From Bacteroidia bacterium (GTDB lineage: Bacteria; Bacteroidota; Bacteroidia; Bacteroidales; Azobacteroidaceae), in contig BNXB01000042.1 of the NCBI GenBank assembly GCA_025999255.1, positions 1 to 11,173 of the forward strand: 11,173 nt of DNA. The letters run 5' to 3'. Shown here piece by piece: positions 1-7,492 of this stretch. The position numbers were made by a program, and so were the translations under genes. The first letter of the stretch is position 1. Each line of letters starts with the position of its first letter. A model generated the notes under the pieces. It was given only the letters and a program-made list of their open reading frames with translations, made no database searches and had not been told where the DNA came from.

Positions 1-21
1 TCATATCGAAAGCATCTGATT

Positions 22-3000
22 GTGAGTCAATGCTTTAAAGGTACTAATTCCTGCGGTTTTTTCCAAATATTCCTAAACTTATTTTGCTGTTATTCAGCAA
101 TTTATCTGATTTTTGAACGAACTATTGCAATAAAAAACAGTTTGATTATTTTGTTACTATTTGTTTTTCAGATAAATAGTTATTCACAATTGCCCAAAGC
201 GCCTCAAACGGCGTTGAGTCCTAATGCGGCCGGTCTGGGCTTGTATGGCGATATTCCGGTATCCCTTTATACCGGAACTCCGGATATCTCGATTCCATTG
301 TATGAAATTAAGGTAAAAGATTTTATATTGCCTATCACCTTGAGTTACCATGCGGCAGGCGTCCAAGTCGATCAACGTTCGGGATGGACAGGTCTGAACT
401 GGAACCTGTTTGCCGGAGGGGTTATTACAAGAACAGTCAATGACAGTCCGGATGAATATAATAATCCGAATTATTCCCAGGGAGGGAATAATGGCTTTTA
501 TTACAATTACAACGTTCTGAACACCACTTCCTGGAACCAGCGCAGCTATCTCCGGACGGTAGCTCAGGATATAGAGCAAAATCTTAAGGATACGTCTCCT
601 GATGAATTTTCCTTTTCCTTTTCCGGTTATACCGGTAAGTTTTACCTGAACCATCACCGGAACTGGGAGGTGCAATGCGATAAACCCGTTGATATAGAAT
701 TTGATAATACATTCCTGCCTGTCCCGTTCGAGTCCGCAGGCACACGCGCAGGGAATTATGGTTATTCTCCCTGCTTTAGCGGATTTACAATTATAACGGA
801 AGACGGCACGAAATACCAGTTCGGAAAAAACATCCATGCCATTGACTTTTCTATTGGTTTTTTTTCCCAGTATATTGATGACTGGATTGCCAGCGCTTGG
901 TATCTTACGAAAATAACGTTACCATCAAAACACGAAATAAACTTCACATACGAGCGGAAATCATTTATCAACCAGATGTATATTGCCGTCCGGCATGATT
1001 TGGGTTCGGAGACGGAAACCGGCAGCAGCGGAATATTCAACCTGGATCCTACATGTTCTTCCTGGAGTTACTCGTCGATTGACAGGAGCTATGAAGGCAA
1101 GCTGATTTCTCCTGTTTACCTCAAGGAAATAGCAAGCGATAACGAACTGGTTACTTTTACAGCAACTGTCAGCAATGAATTGAAGTACAGCCAGGCAATT
1201 TACAATGAAAAATACTACGACTGGAATTTTTACGGGTATCCTGGAGGATATCCTTTCCTGCCTATTCTCAAATCCCAGGATTACGGGTACCCCGGTTGCC
1301 TCAACCAACTTGTATGGTACAAGCTCAGCAATATCACTGTACAGAATACCTCTCAGACTGAATCGCTGAAAACTATTGATTTCCAGTACAATAATTCTTC
1401 AACGGAACGCCTGTTCCTGAACAGTGTAAGCGAATCGGGTAAAAAGCCTTATGTTTTTTCCTATTTCAGCGCTGGGAGTCTTCCGGGATATCTGGCAAAC
1501 AAATCAGACCATTGGGGGTATTATAATAATACGTATGCCGGTTTAAGTTATTCCAATTATTACGGCTACCGGAATCCAAACGCTTCGGTACTCCAATACG
1601 GGATTTTGAACAAAATTACTTATCCTACGGGAGGTTATACCGAATTTGAGTTCGAGCCGCATAATTACCGCAAGCAGTTGAATATCGAAAGATGGAATCC
1701 CTGTACGGAACTGTCATCCAATCAATTGGCCGGAGGTCTCAGGATTAAGCGGATTAAAAACAGCAGTACATCGCAAGGGCCTGCAGAAACCGTGAAAGAA
1801 TATTATTATGTGTCTGATTTTTTGGAAAATCAGACGAACGCCTCCCAATCCAGCGGCGTTTTAGGAGGTCAGGTCAAATATTATTTTACGGACTATACGG
1901 TTTACGCGTTTAGCAACAACAATATCCGGAGGAGGATGAGCGTATTCTCTTCTATTTCCGTACTACCGTCATGTAAAAATACGAATGGGAGTCATATCGG
2001 ATATACTGAAGTCATTGAGAAATGTCCCGACAATTCCTTTTCGAGATACCGGTTTACAAATTTTGACAACGGCTATCTCGATGAATCTGCGGACACTATC
2101 ATCCAGCAGTCGCGCACTTCGTACGAGCATTATGCATCCAAGGCATTTGAAAGGGGGAAATTGTTGTTGAAGGAAGATTATAATAACAGTGGAGGAAAAG
2201 TGAGAAGCATGGAGATTGTTTATGAAAAAGACAATATTTCCAATAATTATGTCCGGGCGATGGATGCATTATATGAAAATGTGTGCCCTGCTACAGCTGT
2301 AAGTTATGACGAAGGAACATCATATAAGATTTATACTTACCTGTTACGTCCGGAGTCGGAAACGGAAATACTTTACGATCCGGCGTCCGGATCCTCCCGT
2401 CAATCCGTAACAACAGGCTACGTTTATACCGGCAGGAAATTAATTCGTTCGGTTTCCCGTACTAACAGCGACGGCACTGTTCACAGAACGGTAAACAGAT
2501 ATCCGTTCGATTTTCCGAATGGTTCAGCTTTTTACCAGTTAGCAAGCATGCATGTTTTCTCTCCGGTTGTAGAAAAAACTCAATTCATCAACTCGTCCGT
2601 TATACGGATCGATTATACGAATTACGGTACAAATACCAACGGAGCGTATTTTCCAAGTTCATTTTCCGTTAAGACAGGCGATAATGCCTTGGAAACCAGA
2701 TTAATCCATTATAACCATGATATTTACGGTAATCCTTTATTTACGGAAAAGGACGGGCAGGAAAAAACCGTATATATCTGGGGATATTCCGGACAATACC
2801 TGATTGGAGAAATAAAAAACCTGGACTATTCGTCAATTCCGTCCAATATGAATCTGAATACAATATCGTTGCGTGCAGAGCCTCTCGCATCCGATTGGGC
2901 AGATATCAATAACCTGAGAACATTATTTCCTTACGCACAAGTAAGCGTTTTTAAGTATAAGCCGACGGTTGGAGTAATTGAATCAACTGATCCTCGGGGA

Positions 3001-3072
3001 GTAATAACAAGCTATGAGTATGATGCTTTTAGCCGTTTGACAAAACTTACGACAACTTTACATGCCGGTTGA
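22..3072 (+). CDS. RHS/YD-repeat-like secreted surface protein, C-terminally truncated
   Basis: Large (about 1000 aa) Bacteroidetes RHS-like protein. Near the mature N terminus it carries the block GDIPVSLYTGTPDISIPLYE (residues 76-95), then LSYHAAGVQVDQ and GLNWNLFAGGVITR, as in SpvB/RHS-type cell-surface proteins of this phylum. The C-terminal part has the typical WGYSGQYLIGEI and DPRGVITSYEYDAFSRL (990-1006), a YD-type unit. Family members are secreted and their biological role is mostly unknown; I infer surface exposure. A signal peptide is visible at about residues 35-56 (AIKNS, then a run of I/L/F, then NSYS before QLPKA). The GTG at 22 would put 34 odd residues ahead of it, so translation probably begins near 124-130 (ATT or ATA; no in-frame ATG or GTG there). 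After DAFSRLTKL the protein stops within ten residues, where relatives usually continue with more YD sequence. It may be a decaying copy. Family is fairly sure, function is not. Confidence 0.75.
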   Translation: MSQCFKGTNSCGFFQIFLNLFCCYSAIYLIFERTIAIKNSLIILLLFVFQINSYSQLPKAPQTALSPNAAGLGLYGDIPVSLYTGTPDISIPLYEIKVKDFILPITLSYHAAGVQVDQRSGWTGLNWNLFAGGVITRTVNDSPDEYNNPNYSQGGNNGFYYNYNVLNTTSWNQRSYLRTVAQDIEQNLKDTSPDEFSFSFSGYTGKFYLNHHRNWEVQCDKPVDIEFDNTFLPVPFESAGTRAGNYGYSPCFSGFTIITEDGTKYQFGKNIHAIDFSIGFFSQYIDDWIASAWYLTKITLPSKHEINFTYERKSFINQMYIAVRHDLGSETETGSSGIFNLDPTCSSWSYSSIDRSYEGKLISPVYLKEIASDNELVTFTATVSNELKYSQAIYNEKYYDWNFYGYPGGYPFLPILKSQDYGYPGCLNQLVWYKLSNITVQNTSQTESLKTIDFQYNNSSTERLFLNSVSESGKKPYVFSYFSAGSLPGYLANKSDHWGYYNNTYAGLSYSNYYGYRNPNASVLQYGILNKITYPTGGYTEFEFEPHNYRKQLNIERWNPCTELSSNQLAGGLRIKRIKNSSTSQGPAETVKEYYYVSDFLENQTNASQSSGVLGGQVKYYFTDYTVYAFSNNNIRRRMSVFSSISVLPSCKNTNGSHIGYTEVIEKCPDNSFSRYRFTNFDNGYLDESADTIIQQSRTSYEHYASKAFERGKLLLKEDYNNSGGKVRSMEIVYEKDNISNNYVRAMDALYENVCPATAVSYDEGTSYKIYTYLLRPESETEILYDPASGSSRQSVTTGYVYTGRKLIRSVSRTNSDGTVHRTVNRYPFDFPNGSAFYQLASMHVFSPVVEKTQFINSSVIRIDYTNYGTNTNGAYFPSSFSVKTGDNALETRLIHYNHDIYGNPLFTEKDGQEKTVYIWGYSGQYLIGEIKNLDYSSIPSNMNLNTISLRAEPLASDWADINNLRTLFPYAQVSVFKYKPTVGVIESTDPRGVITSYEYDAFSRLTKLTTTLHAG
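83..115 (+). promoter_or_regulatory. Possible Bacteroidetes-type promoter inside the annotated 5' end of the RHS gene
   Basis: TTTG at 83-86 is followed after 21 bases by GATTTTTG (108-115), one mismatch from the Bacteroidetes -7 box TAnnTTTG. Transcription would begin near 120, just before the signal-peptide codons at 124-142. This would explain why the sequence upstream does not look like protein. The spacing is good, but the boxes are short in AT-rich DNA, so it could be chance. Confidence 0.25.
84..100. repeat. Short perfect hairpin TTGCTG-N5-CAGCAA
   Basis: Six-base perfect inverted repeat (84-89 and 95-100) with loop TTATT, followed by a T-rich run (TTTATCTGATTTTT). It could be a weak intrinsic terminator of a gene left of the window, which again argues that the RHS coding sequence starts after it. 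The stem is short, so support is limited. Confidence 0.3.
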
Positions 3073-3272
3073 AAAACAAATATCCCGTAGTGACGAGAGA
3101 AGATATTCGCTTATGCTGTTTATTGATTTTAGGACGGAGCAATCCTGATATTGCTTTGGTACTGAATAAAAGCATAAAATCCGTTCATACCCAAAAATAC
3201 CGTTTGAAAACAAAGAAAATGAAATGTTCCGTCGATTTCAATCAATTCCTGACGGATTTTTGCGGGGAATAA
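3048..3272 (+). pseudogene. C-terminal LuxR-type HTH fragment of a Bacteroidetes regulator
   Basis: A 67-codon frame (TTG at 3069, stop 3270-3272) encodes a complete LuxR/GerE-like helix-turn-helix: VTREDIRLCCLLILGRSN, then PDIALVLNKSIKSVHTQKYR (recognition helix), RLKTKK and a closing FNQFLTDF. In Bacteroidales this module is normally the last 70-80 residues of a long protein with TPR repeats and a membrane segment; that N-terminal part is absent here. Homology-like sequence continues upstream of the TTG in the same phase (YDNFTCRLKNKYP, from about 3048) until a stop at 3030. The frame therefore looks like a 5'-truncated gene and not a small gene with its own start. The TTG overlaps the TGA of the RHS gene (TTGA), so reinitiation is formally possible. 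It converges on priA, leaving 3 nt between the stops. I favour a gene remnant; a functional stand-alone DNA-binding peptide is the alternative. Confidence 0.6.
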
Positions 3273-3275
3273 TTT

Positions 3276-5567
3276 TCATACAGGATCGACATCATATTGT
3301 ACGATCACTTGTTTATACTGTACATTCGATACCATCCGGGAACGAACATTTTCCAATATTTCGTGAAGGGTATTGAGCGAAGCCGAAATTTCTATTTTCA
3401 GTAAGATTTTTTGTATATGAAATGATTGTATCCGGCTTACCGGAGGTTTATCCGGCCCCATCACCCGGTCGCCAAGCGCTTCGCGAAGAGAATGGGCGTA
3501 TTCGGAGGCCATTGTTTTCAGCAGTTCTTCGTTTTTATGTTTCAGATTGATGTTAATAAGCCTGTAAAATGGCGGATAATGAAACAATTGCCGTTCCTCG
3601 ATTTGTATTTTATACATACCGGTGTAGTTGTGGTCGATTACCATTTGGATAAGCGGATGTTCCGGATGGGAGGTTTGTAATACGACTTCACCTTGTTTTT
3701 TACGGCGTCCGGCTCGTCCGGCTACCTGCGACATGAGTTGATACGCCCGTTCATAAGCCCTGAAATCAGGAAAATTCATCAGGGAATCGGCATTGAGGAT
3801 ACCGACAAGGCTTACTTTTTCAAAATCAAGTCCTTTTGAAATCATTTGTGTTCCGATTAAGATCTGGGTTTTTCCGCACTCGAACCGGGATATAATTTCT
3901 TCGAACGATTTTTTATTTTTGGTGGTATCGGCATCCATCCGGTCGATTTTAGTATAAGGAAAGAGTTGAAGAATTTCTTCTTCTACTTTCTCGGTACCAA
4001 ATCCCTGAGGTTTTAAATCCTTATTTCCACATTCAGGACATTCGGGCGGAATAGAATAGGTACTACCGCAATAATGGCAGACAAGCTGGTGGAACCGTTT
4101 ATGGTAAGTGAGGCTTACATCACAAAACCGGCATTTGGGAGTCCAGTCGCATATTTTGCAGACCACCATAGGAGCAAAACCCCGACGATTTTGAAAAAGC
4201 AGGATTTGTTCACCGTTATCTAACGTTTGTTGCATTTTCTCAATCAGTATCGGTGAAAAAAGGGATTTCATCCGTTTTTTTCTCCGGAGTTCCTTTACAT
4301 TGACCGGAGTGATAAGAGGCAACTCCGTATTTTCAAACCGTCTATTCAATCCGGCATAACCATATTTCCCAATTTGCGCATTAAAATAAGATTCTATGGA
4401 TGGAGTTGCACTTCCCAGGATAACTTTTGCAGAGTGCATTGTTGCCAGTACAATGGCAGCGTTTCGTGCATGATAACGGGGGGCAGGATCTTGTTGTTTG
4501 TAACTCGGTTCATGCTCTTCGTCCACAATAATTAAACCCAGATCCCTGAAAGGAAGGAAAATGGAAGACCGTACACCCAGAATGACCTGGTAACCTTCAT
4601 CATTCAGCAGATTGTTCCAGATTTCTACCCGTTCGTTATCGTTAATTTTTGAATGATAAACGCCTAATTTATCTCCGAAAAAACGTTTCAAACGGCCTGT
4701 AATTTGCGCCGTCAAAGCAATTTCCGGAAGCAAAATGAGCGCCTGCCTGTTGAGTTTCAGCGTTTCGGAGATCAAATGCGTATAGATTTCCGTTTTTCCG
4801 GCCGAAGTGACTCCGTGAAGCAGGCAAACATCCTTTTCCCTGAAACTCTGGATAATATGGGTATAAGTTTCCTGCTGGAGCGAATTGAGTTTATTCAACG
4901 GCAGAATTTCGTGTTTGTAAGTTTCCAGCCGGCTGATCTCTTTTTCATAAGTTTCGAAAATATTTTTTTCGATGAGACCGGAAAGAATAGTATCGTTTGA
5001 ACCGCTTTTATATAATAATTCCTTTTTGGAAATCTCGTTTTTACTTTTCCCGGCATCTTTTTTTTGTTCAAATCCGGAATCAGAGGCCGGCATTTTTGAA
5101 TATTCAATAAATGCCAACAGGAGCTGTTCTTGTTTTACTGCACGTTTGACTGATTCAAAAGCTTCAAGCAGTTTTTCTTTGTCGTTGTATTTCGGAGTAA
5201 ACCGGACAAATATTTCTTTTTTCCGTTTGTAATTTGAAGCGCTTTCAGTCCTGAATCCGGAGGGTAAGACCGCTTTATAAACTTCGCCCAGTTTACACAG
5301 ATAATATTGTGAAAGCCATTCCCAGAATCGTAATTGAGGTCTTCTCAATACGGGTTTAGCGCTTTCGACAGCCAGGATGGGTTTGATTTCGAATAATGAA
5401 TTGGGTTTTATCTGGTGGATGTAAGTAACAATACCCGAATAGTGTTTGTTTTTACCGAATTCGACGAGTACCATGATACCGGGCACCACCTGTTTTTCCA
5501 TTTCCCGGGGGATGGAATAGGTGTATGTATCGGCTAGAGGTACGGGTAAAACAACTTCGACAAACAT
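3276..5567 (-). CDS. priA: Primosomal protein N' (replication restart helicase PriA)
   Basis: Superfamily 2 3'-5' DNA helicase that recognises stalled, repaired forks and reloads the replisome. Order seen: N-terminal 3'-DNA-binding domain (residues 1-105, MFVEVVLPVPLADTYTYSIP and YYLCKLGEVYKAVLPSG), a variable winged-helix/linker part (about 110-225), then the helicase core. Walker A is GVTSAGKTE (252-260, K258), Walker B DEEH (349-352), motif III GSATPS (385-390), motif V GTQMISKGLDF (572-582) and motif VI QVAGRAGR (614-621). Eight cysteines form the two zinc sites inserted between the helicase lobes: C470/C473, C479/C482, C497/C500 and C510/C513. All key residues are present and the 763-aa length is normal to slightly short. 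The ATG shares one base with the TGA of the upstream barrel gene (TGATG), implying translational coupling. It is the last gene of the ruvC-priA cluster. No terminator is evident in the 3 nt before the convergent HTH fragment. Confidence 0.97.
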   Translation of the reverse strand: MFVEVVLPVPLADTYTYSIPREMEKQVVPGIMVLVEFGKNKHYSGIVTYIHQIKPNSLFEIKPILAVESAKPVLRRPQLRFWEWLSQYYLCKLGEVYKAVLPSGFRTESASNYKRKKEIFVRFTPKYNDKEKLLEAFESVKRAVKQEQLLLAFIEYSKMPASDSGFEQKKDAGKSKNEISKKELLYKSGSNDTILSGLIEKNIFETYEKEISRLETYKHEILPLNKLNSLQQETYTHIIQSFREKDVCLLHGVTSAGKTEIYTHLISETLKLNRQALILLPEIALTAQITGRLKRFFGDKLGVYHSKINDNERVEIWNNLLNDEGYQVILGVRSSIFLPFRDLGLIIVDEEHEPSYKQQDPAPRYHARNAAIVLATMHSAKVILGSATPSIESYFNAQIGKYGYAGLNRRFENTELPLITPVNVKELRRKKRMKSLFSPILIEKMQQTLDNGEQILLFQNRRGFAPMVVCKICDWTPKCRFCDVSLTYHKRFHQLVCHYCGSTYSIPPECPECGNKDLKPQGFGTEKVEEEILQLFPYTKIDRMDADTTKNKKSFEEIISRFECGKTQILIGTQMISKGLDFEKVSLVGILNADSLMNFPDFRAYERAYQLMSQVAGRAGRRKKQGEVVLQTSHPEHPLIQMVIDHNYTGMYKIQIEERQLFHYPPFYRLININLKHKNEELLKTMASEYAHSLREALGDRVMGPDKPPVSRIQSFHIQKILLKIEISASLNTLHEILENVRSRMVSNVQYKQVIVQYDVDPV

Positions 5568-6133
5568 CAGAAAAAATAAGTGGCTATGACAGACCAGGTC
5601 TTCGTTTTTACATCATAATATTTTGAACTGTAATCATCGGTAAGAGCAAGTTGATGATTTGCTCCGACTTGAAGATGACGGAATACTTCAAATCCAAAGC
5701 CAAAATTCAATCCGGCTCCAAAGGTTTTATATTTGATCTGTTCGGGGATTTTTGTAATTGAAAAATGATCACCCGATATTCTGAAACTGGCATAAGGCCC
5801 GGCTGTCCCATATATTCCGAGGAAATTTCCCAAGCCTATTTTATATTTCAGATTCAGAGGGACATCGATTGATTTGGTTTGAAAAGTTTTCCGGTCGAGT
5901 TTAAATCCTTGTTGTGAATATAAAACGGCCATATCCAAACCAAAACCGGTAATAGATGAAAATTCCATAATAGGTCCGGCCTGGAATCCTGTGAAATTAC
6001 CGGAATTCAGAGCTTTCCAACTAAATGAAGCCTCCGACAGATTCACTCCTGTCCTGATTCCCCAACGGATAGAATGAGCCGGTAGGATTACCAGAAAACA
6101 CAAACATACAGTGATCGGAATGCTCTTATTCAT
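5567..6133 (-). CDS. Outer-membrane beta-barrel (porin-family) protein
   Basis: 188-aa protein with a clear signal peptide (MNKSIPITVCLCFLVILPAHS, probable cut after AHS at 21). It is followed by alternating hydrophobic strands typical of the small Bacteroidetes OMP_b-brl_2 barrels: WGIRTGVNLSEASF, GFQAGPIMEF, LDMAVLYSQQGFKL, SIDVPLNLKYKIG, YGTAGPYASFRIS, FGAGLNFGFGFEV and a last strand WSVIATYFF. The C-terminal Phe is the signal used by the BAM insertion machinery. The protein should sit in the outer membrane; its ligand or role cannot be told. It lies 42 nt after the 119-aa unknown, and its stop overlaps the priA start by one base. Coupling a membrane protein to priA is probably an operon habit of the lineage and not a functional link. 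Family assignment is confident, function is open. Confidence 0.85.
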   Translation of the reverse strand: MNKSIPITVCLCFLVILPAHSIRWGIRTGVNLSEASFSWKALNSGNFTGFQAGPIMEFSSITGFGLDMAVLYSQQGFKLDRKTFQTKSIDVPLNLKYKIGLGNFLGIYGTAGPYASFRISGDHFSITKIPEQIKYKTFGAGLNFGFGFEVFRHLQVGANHQLALTDDYSSKYYDVKTKTWSVIATYFF

Positions 6134-6175
6134 AATTATGTGACTTACTTTAATTTCAACGAAGCATTTTGATAC

Positions 6176-6535
6176 TTATTTTGTATTCAGACCGTATTTC
6201 TTACAGAAGTATTCCAAGAAATCGTTATCCAATTCCATTTGAAAGATATAATCCGTATTATTCGTACGAATGGTAAACCCAGCTTCCAGGTGAGTTGTTT
6301 TCCTTCTCCAACGTTCATTTTCGGAAGCCATTACATGGCTCTTTTGAAGAAAAACAAGTTGCTTGGCCTGGTCGAAATTGTCGAACATCCATAGAACGGT
6401 TTTATCTGATAGAACGCGCCTCCACGAATCGTCGGCAATCATATCGATTCTTGAATAAACACTATGTTGCAGGCAATCCTGGAAAAATTCTGCTGATTCC
6501 GGAGCTTTATAAATGTTATCCTGGTTATTATTCAT
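6176..6535 (-). CDS. Conserved-looking 119-aa protein of unknown function
   Basis: I do not recognise a family. The product is soluble and mixed-charge, without signal peptide or membrane span. It is rich in aromatic and acidic residues, with central segments WMFDNFDQAKQLVFLQKSH and ERWRRKTTHLEAGFTIR and an acidic-aromatic tail MELDNDFLEYFCKKYGL. The pattern suggests a small alpha/beta cytoplasmic protein. The reading frame is intact, begins with ATG, and sits in line with ruvC (47 nt upstream) and the barrel gene (42 nt downstream) on the same strand, so it is very probably a real operon member. A + strand frame covering 6295-6540 is a shadow. A role in DNA repair is suggested only by position. 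Confidence 0.7.
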   Translation of the reverse strand: MNNNQDNIYKAPESAEFFQDCLQHSVYSRIDMIADDSWRRVLSDKTVLWMFDNFDQAKQLVFLQKSHVMASENERWRRKTTHLEAGFTIRTNNTDYIFQMELDNDFLEYFCKKYGLNTK

Positions 6536-6582
6536 TGTGAAAATTTATTAGATATTTTATTTTGAGGGTGTATATATCGTTT

Positions 6583-7140
6583 TTACACAACTTTTTTCGG
6601 GTTTTTATTGATAAAATCTTTCCAGCTTTTGTAATTATCTTCTTTGACAGGATTATTACTTTGAAAGAAATGGCAAAGGGCGGCAGCCAATCCATCGGTA
6701 GCATCCAACTGAGGTAGCATTTGATCGTCCGGAATTTTCAGATAACGTTGTAACATAGCAGCAACTTGTTCTTTAGATGCACGTCCGTTTCCGGTTATTG
6801 ACATTTTTATTTTCAAAGGAGCATATTCAAAAATCGGGATGTCGCGCGACAGGGCGGCAGCCATGGCGACACCCTGAGCACGTCCGAGCTTGAGCATACT
6901 CTGGACGTTTTTTCCGAAGAAAGGAGCTTCAATAGCCAATTCATCTGGCAGATACTCTTCGATCAGGCTGATCACACGTTCGAAAATTCTCCTCAAACGC
7001 AGGTAATGATCATCATATTTTTCCAAGACAAGGACTCCCATAGTCATGATCGATGGCTTATTGTCGATTACTTTCAACAATCCATAGCCCATTATATTAG
7101 TTCCTGGGTCGATTCCCAGTATTATTTTTTCTTTTATCAT
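6583..7140 (-). CDS. ruvC: Holliday junction resolvase RuvC
   Basis: Endonuclease that cuts four-way recombination junctions symmetrically, working with RuvAB in the cytoplasm. The RNase H-fold is complete, with the four metal-binding acids in place: D11 in GIDPGT, E71 in [14 protein letters not shown], and D146 and D149 in [13 protein letters not shown]. The segment [13 protein letters not shown] (84-96) and the strand [22 protein letters not shown] (105-126) are also typical. Length (185 aa) is slightly above the E. coli enzyme (173), because of a basic C-terminal tail ([15 protein letters not shown]). It is the first gene of the leftward cluster ending in priA, so junction resolution and replication restart are probably co-transcribed. 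Its ATG lies 42 bp from the divergent tRNA-Ala, so the promoters must interleave. I see no exact -7 box for it in that gap. Confidence 0.97.
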   Translation of the reverse strand: MIKEKIILGIDPGTNIMGYGLLKVIDNKPSIMTMGVLVLEKYDDHYLRLRRIFERVISLIEEYLPDELAIEAPFFGKNVQSMLKLGRAQGVAMAAALSRDIPIFEYAPLKIKMSITGNGRASKEQVAAMLQRYLKIPDDQMLPQLDATDGLAAALCHFFQSNNPVKEDNYKSWKDFINKNPKKVV

Positions 7141-7162
7141 TTTTAAAATCCAAAAAAATTCT

Positions 7163-7170
7163 TATCTTTG
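7163..7170 (+). promoter_or_regulatory. -7 box TATCTTTG for tRNA-Ala
   Basis: Exact match to the Bacteroidetes primary sigma -7 consensus TAnnTTTG, 12 nt before the mature tRNA 5' end. This is the right distance for a short leader removed by RNase P. No clear -33 TTTG is visible; only a TTTT stretch near 7139-7145 lies at the expected distance. Confidence 0.65.
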
Positions 7171-7182
7171 CAGAGCTCTCAT

Positions 7183-7256
7183 GGGGCATTAGCTCATCTG
7201 GCTAGAGCGTTAGACTGGCAGTCTAAAGGTGATCGGTTCGAGTCCGATATGCTCCA
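7183..7256 (+). tRNA. tRNA-Ala (anticodon GGC)
   Basis: A full cloverleaf of 74 nt can be folded. The acceptor GGGGCAT (7183-7189) pairs with ATGCTCC (7249-7255), followed by discriminator A7256. The D stem is GCTC/GAGC, the anticodon stem TTAGA/TCTAA with loop CTGGCAG, and the T arm ATCGG-TTCGAGT-CCGAT. The anticodon is 7217-7219 = GGC, reading Ala codons GCC and GCU. The third acceptor pair is G-U, the classic identity element for alanyl-tRNA synthetase. The 3' CCA is not encoded (ACGA follows), as is common in Bacteroidetes, so it must be added by the CCA-adding enzyme. The gene stands alone with its own promoter box and terminator. Confidence 0.96.
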
Positions 7257-7263
7257 CGAAGAT

Positions 7264-7308
7264 AACACACCAATAACACATCTTTATTTTGTGTTTTGGT
7301 GTGTTTTT
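7264..7308 (+). terminator. Strong intrinsic terminator after tRNA-Ala
   Basis: Long hairpin starting 7 nt after the tRNA. AACACACCAA (7264-7273) pairs with TTGGTGTGTT (7296-7305), and after a single T bulge AACACA (7275-7280) pairs with TGTGTT (7290-7295). The loop is 9 nt and a T-rich tail follows (TTT, then ATTTT). Sixteen base pairs plus a U tract make this a convincing rho-independent terminator, though rich in A-U/G-U-tolerant pairs. Confidence 0.85.
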
Positions 7309-7371
7309 ATTTTGCAAATTTACTTATTATTTAAATTGGATTATCGTAAAGAGGTGGAAAATTTGTAATTT

Positions 7372-7379
7372 TATCTTTG
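7372..7379 (+). promoter_or_regulatory. Second TATCTTTG box, upstream of the VOC/WYL cassette
   Basis: Exact TAnnTTTG match, and the surrounding 11-mer TTATCTTTGCA (7371-7381) is identical to the one at the tRNA promoter (7162-7172). It would give a leader of about 105 nt ahead of the VOC gene. No TTTG is seen at the right upstream distance, so it is only a candidate alternative promoter. Confidence 0.3.
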
Positions 7380-7428
7380 CATAAAAAAGTGTTAAATTAT
7401 ACATCAGGGTGGTTATTTAAAAAGTTGC

Positions 7429-7444
7429 TGACATACTGTTGTCA
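7429..7444. promoter_or_regulatory. Inverted repeat TGACA-N6-TGTCA, candidate operator
   Basis: TGACATACTGTTGTCA has perfect 5-base arms separated by 6 bases. It lies about 24-40 bases upstream of the expected transcription start for the -7 box at 7456-7463, overlapping where the -33 element would be. That is where a repressor or activator such as the WYL protein encoded in the same operon would bind. Short arms make chance a real alternative. Confidence 0.35.
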
Positions 7445-7455
7445 AACCGGTGTAA

Positions 7456-7463
7456 TACCTTTG
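7456..7463 (+). promoter_or_regulatory. -7 box TACCTTTG for the VOC-WYL-GyrI operon
   Basis: Exact TAnnTTTG match, 29 nt before the VOC ATG. Transcription would start near 7468 and leave a short, A-rich leader (TTTAAACTAAAAATATCAGAAT) without Shine-Dalgarno, the normal Bacteroidetes arrangement. The -33 region has only TTG at 7439-7441 (spacing 14) and 7425-7427, so the promoter may be weak or activator-dependent. Confidence 0.55.
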
Positions 7464-7492
7464 CTTCGTATTTAAACTAAAAATATCAGAAT

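Noticed and set aside
14..60. tRNA-His-like stretch with loop TTGTGAG near the left edge
   Set aside because: Only three anticodon-stem pairs form around the loop, and no acceptable T arm (TTCGA-type loop) follows, so it does not fold as a tRNA.
184..1308. Long - strand frames opposite the RHS gene (up to 217 codons)
   Set aside because: They lie antisense to a well-supported coding sequence, carry no domain pattern, and are a usual by-product of its codon composition.
7168..7368. 66-codon + strand frame over the tRNA region
   Set aside because: It reads straight through tRNA-Ala and its terminator; the sequence is explained by the cloverleaf and hairpin, and the product has no family character.
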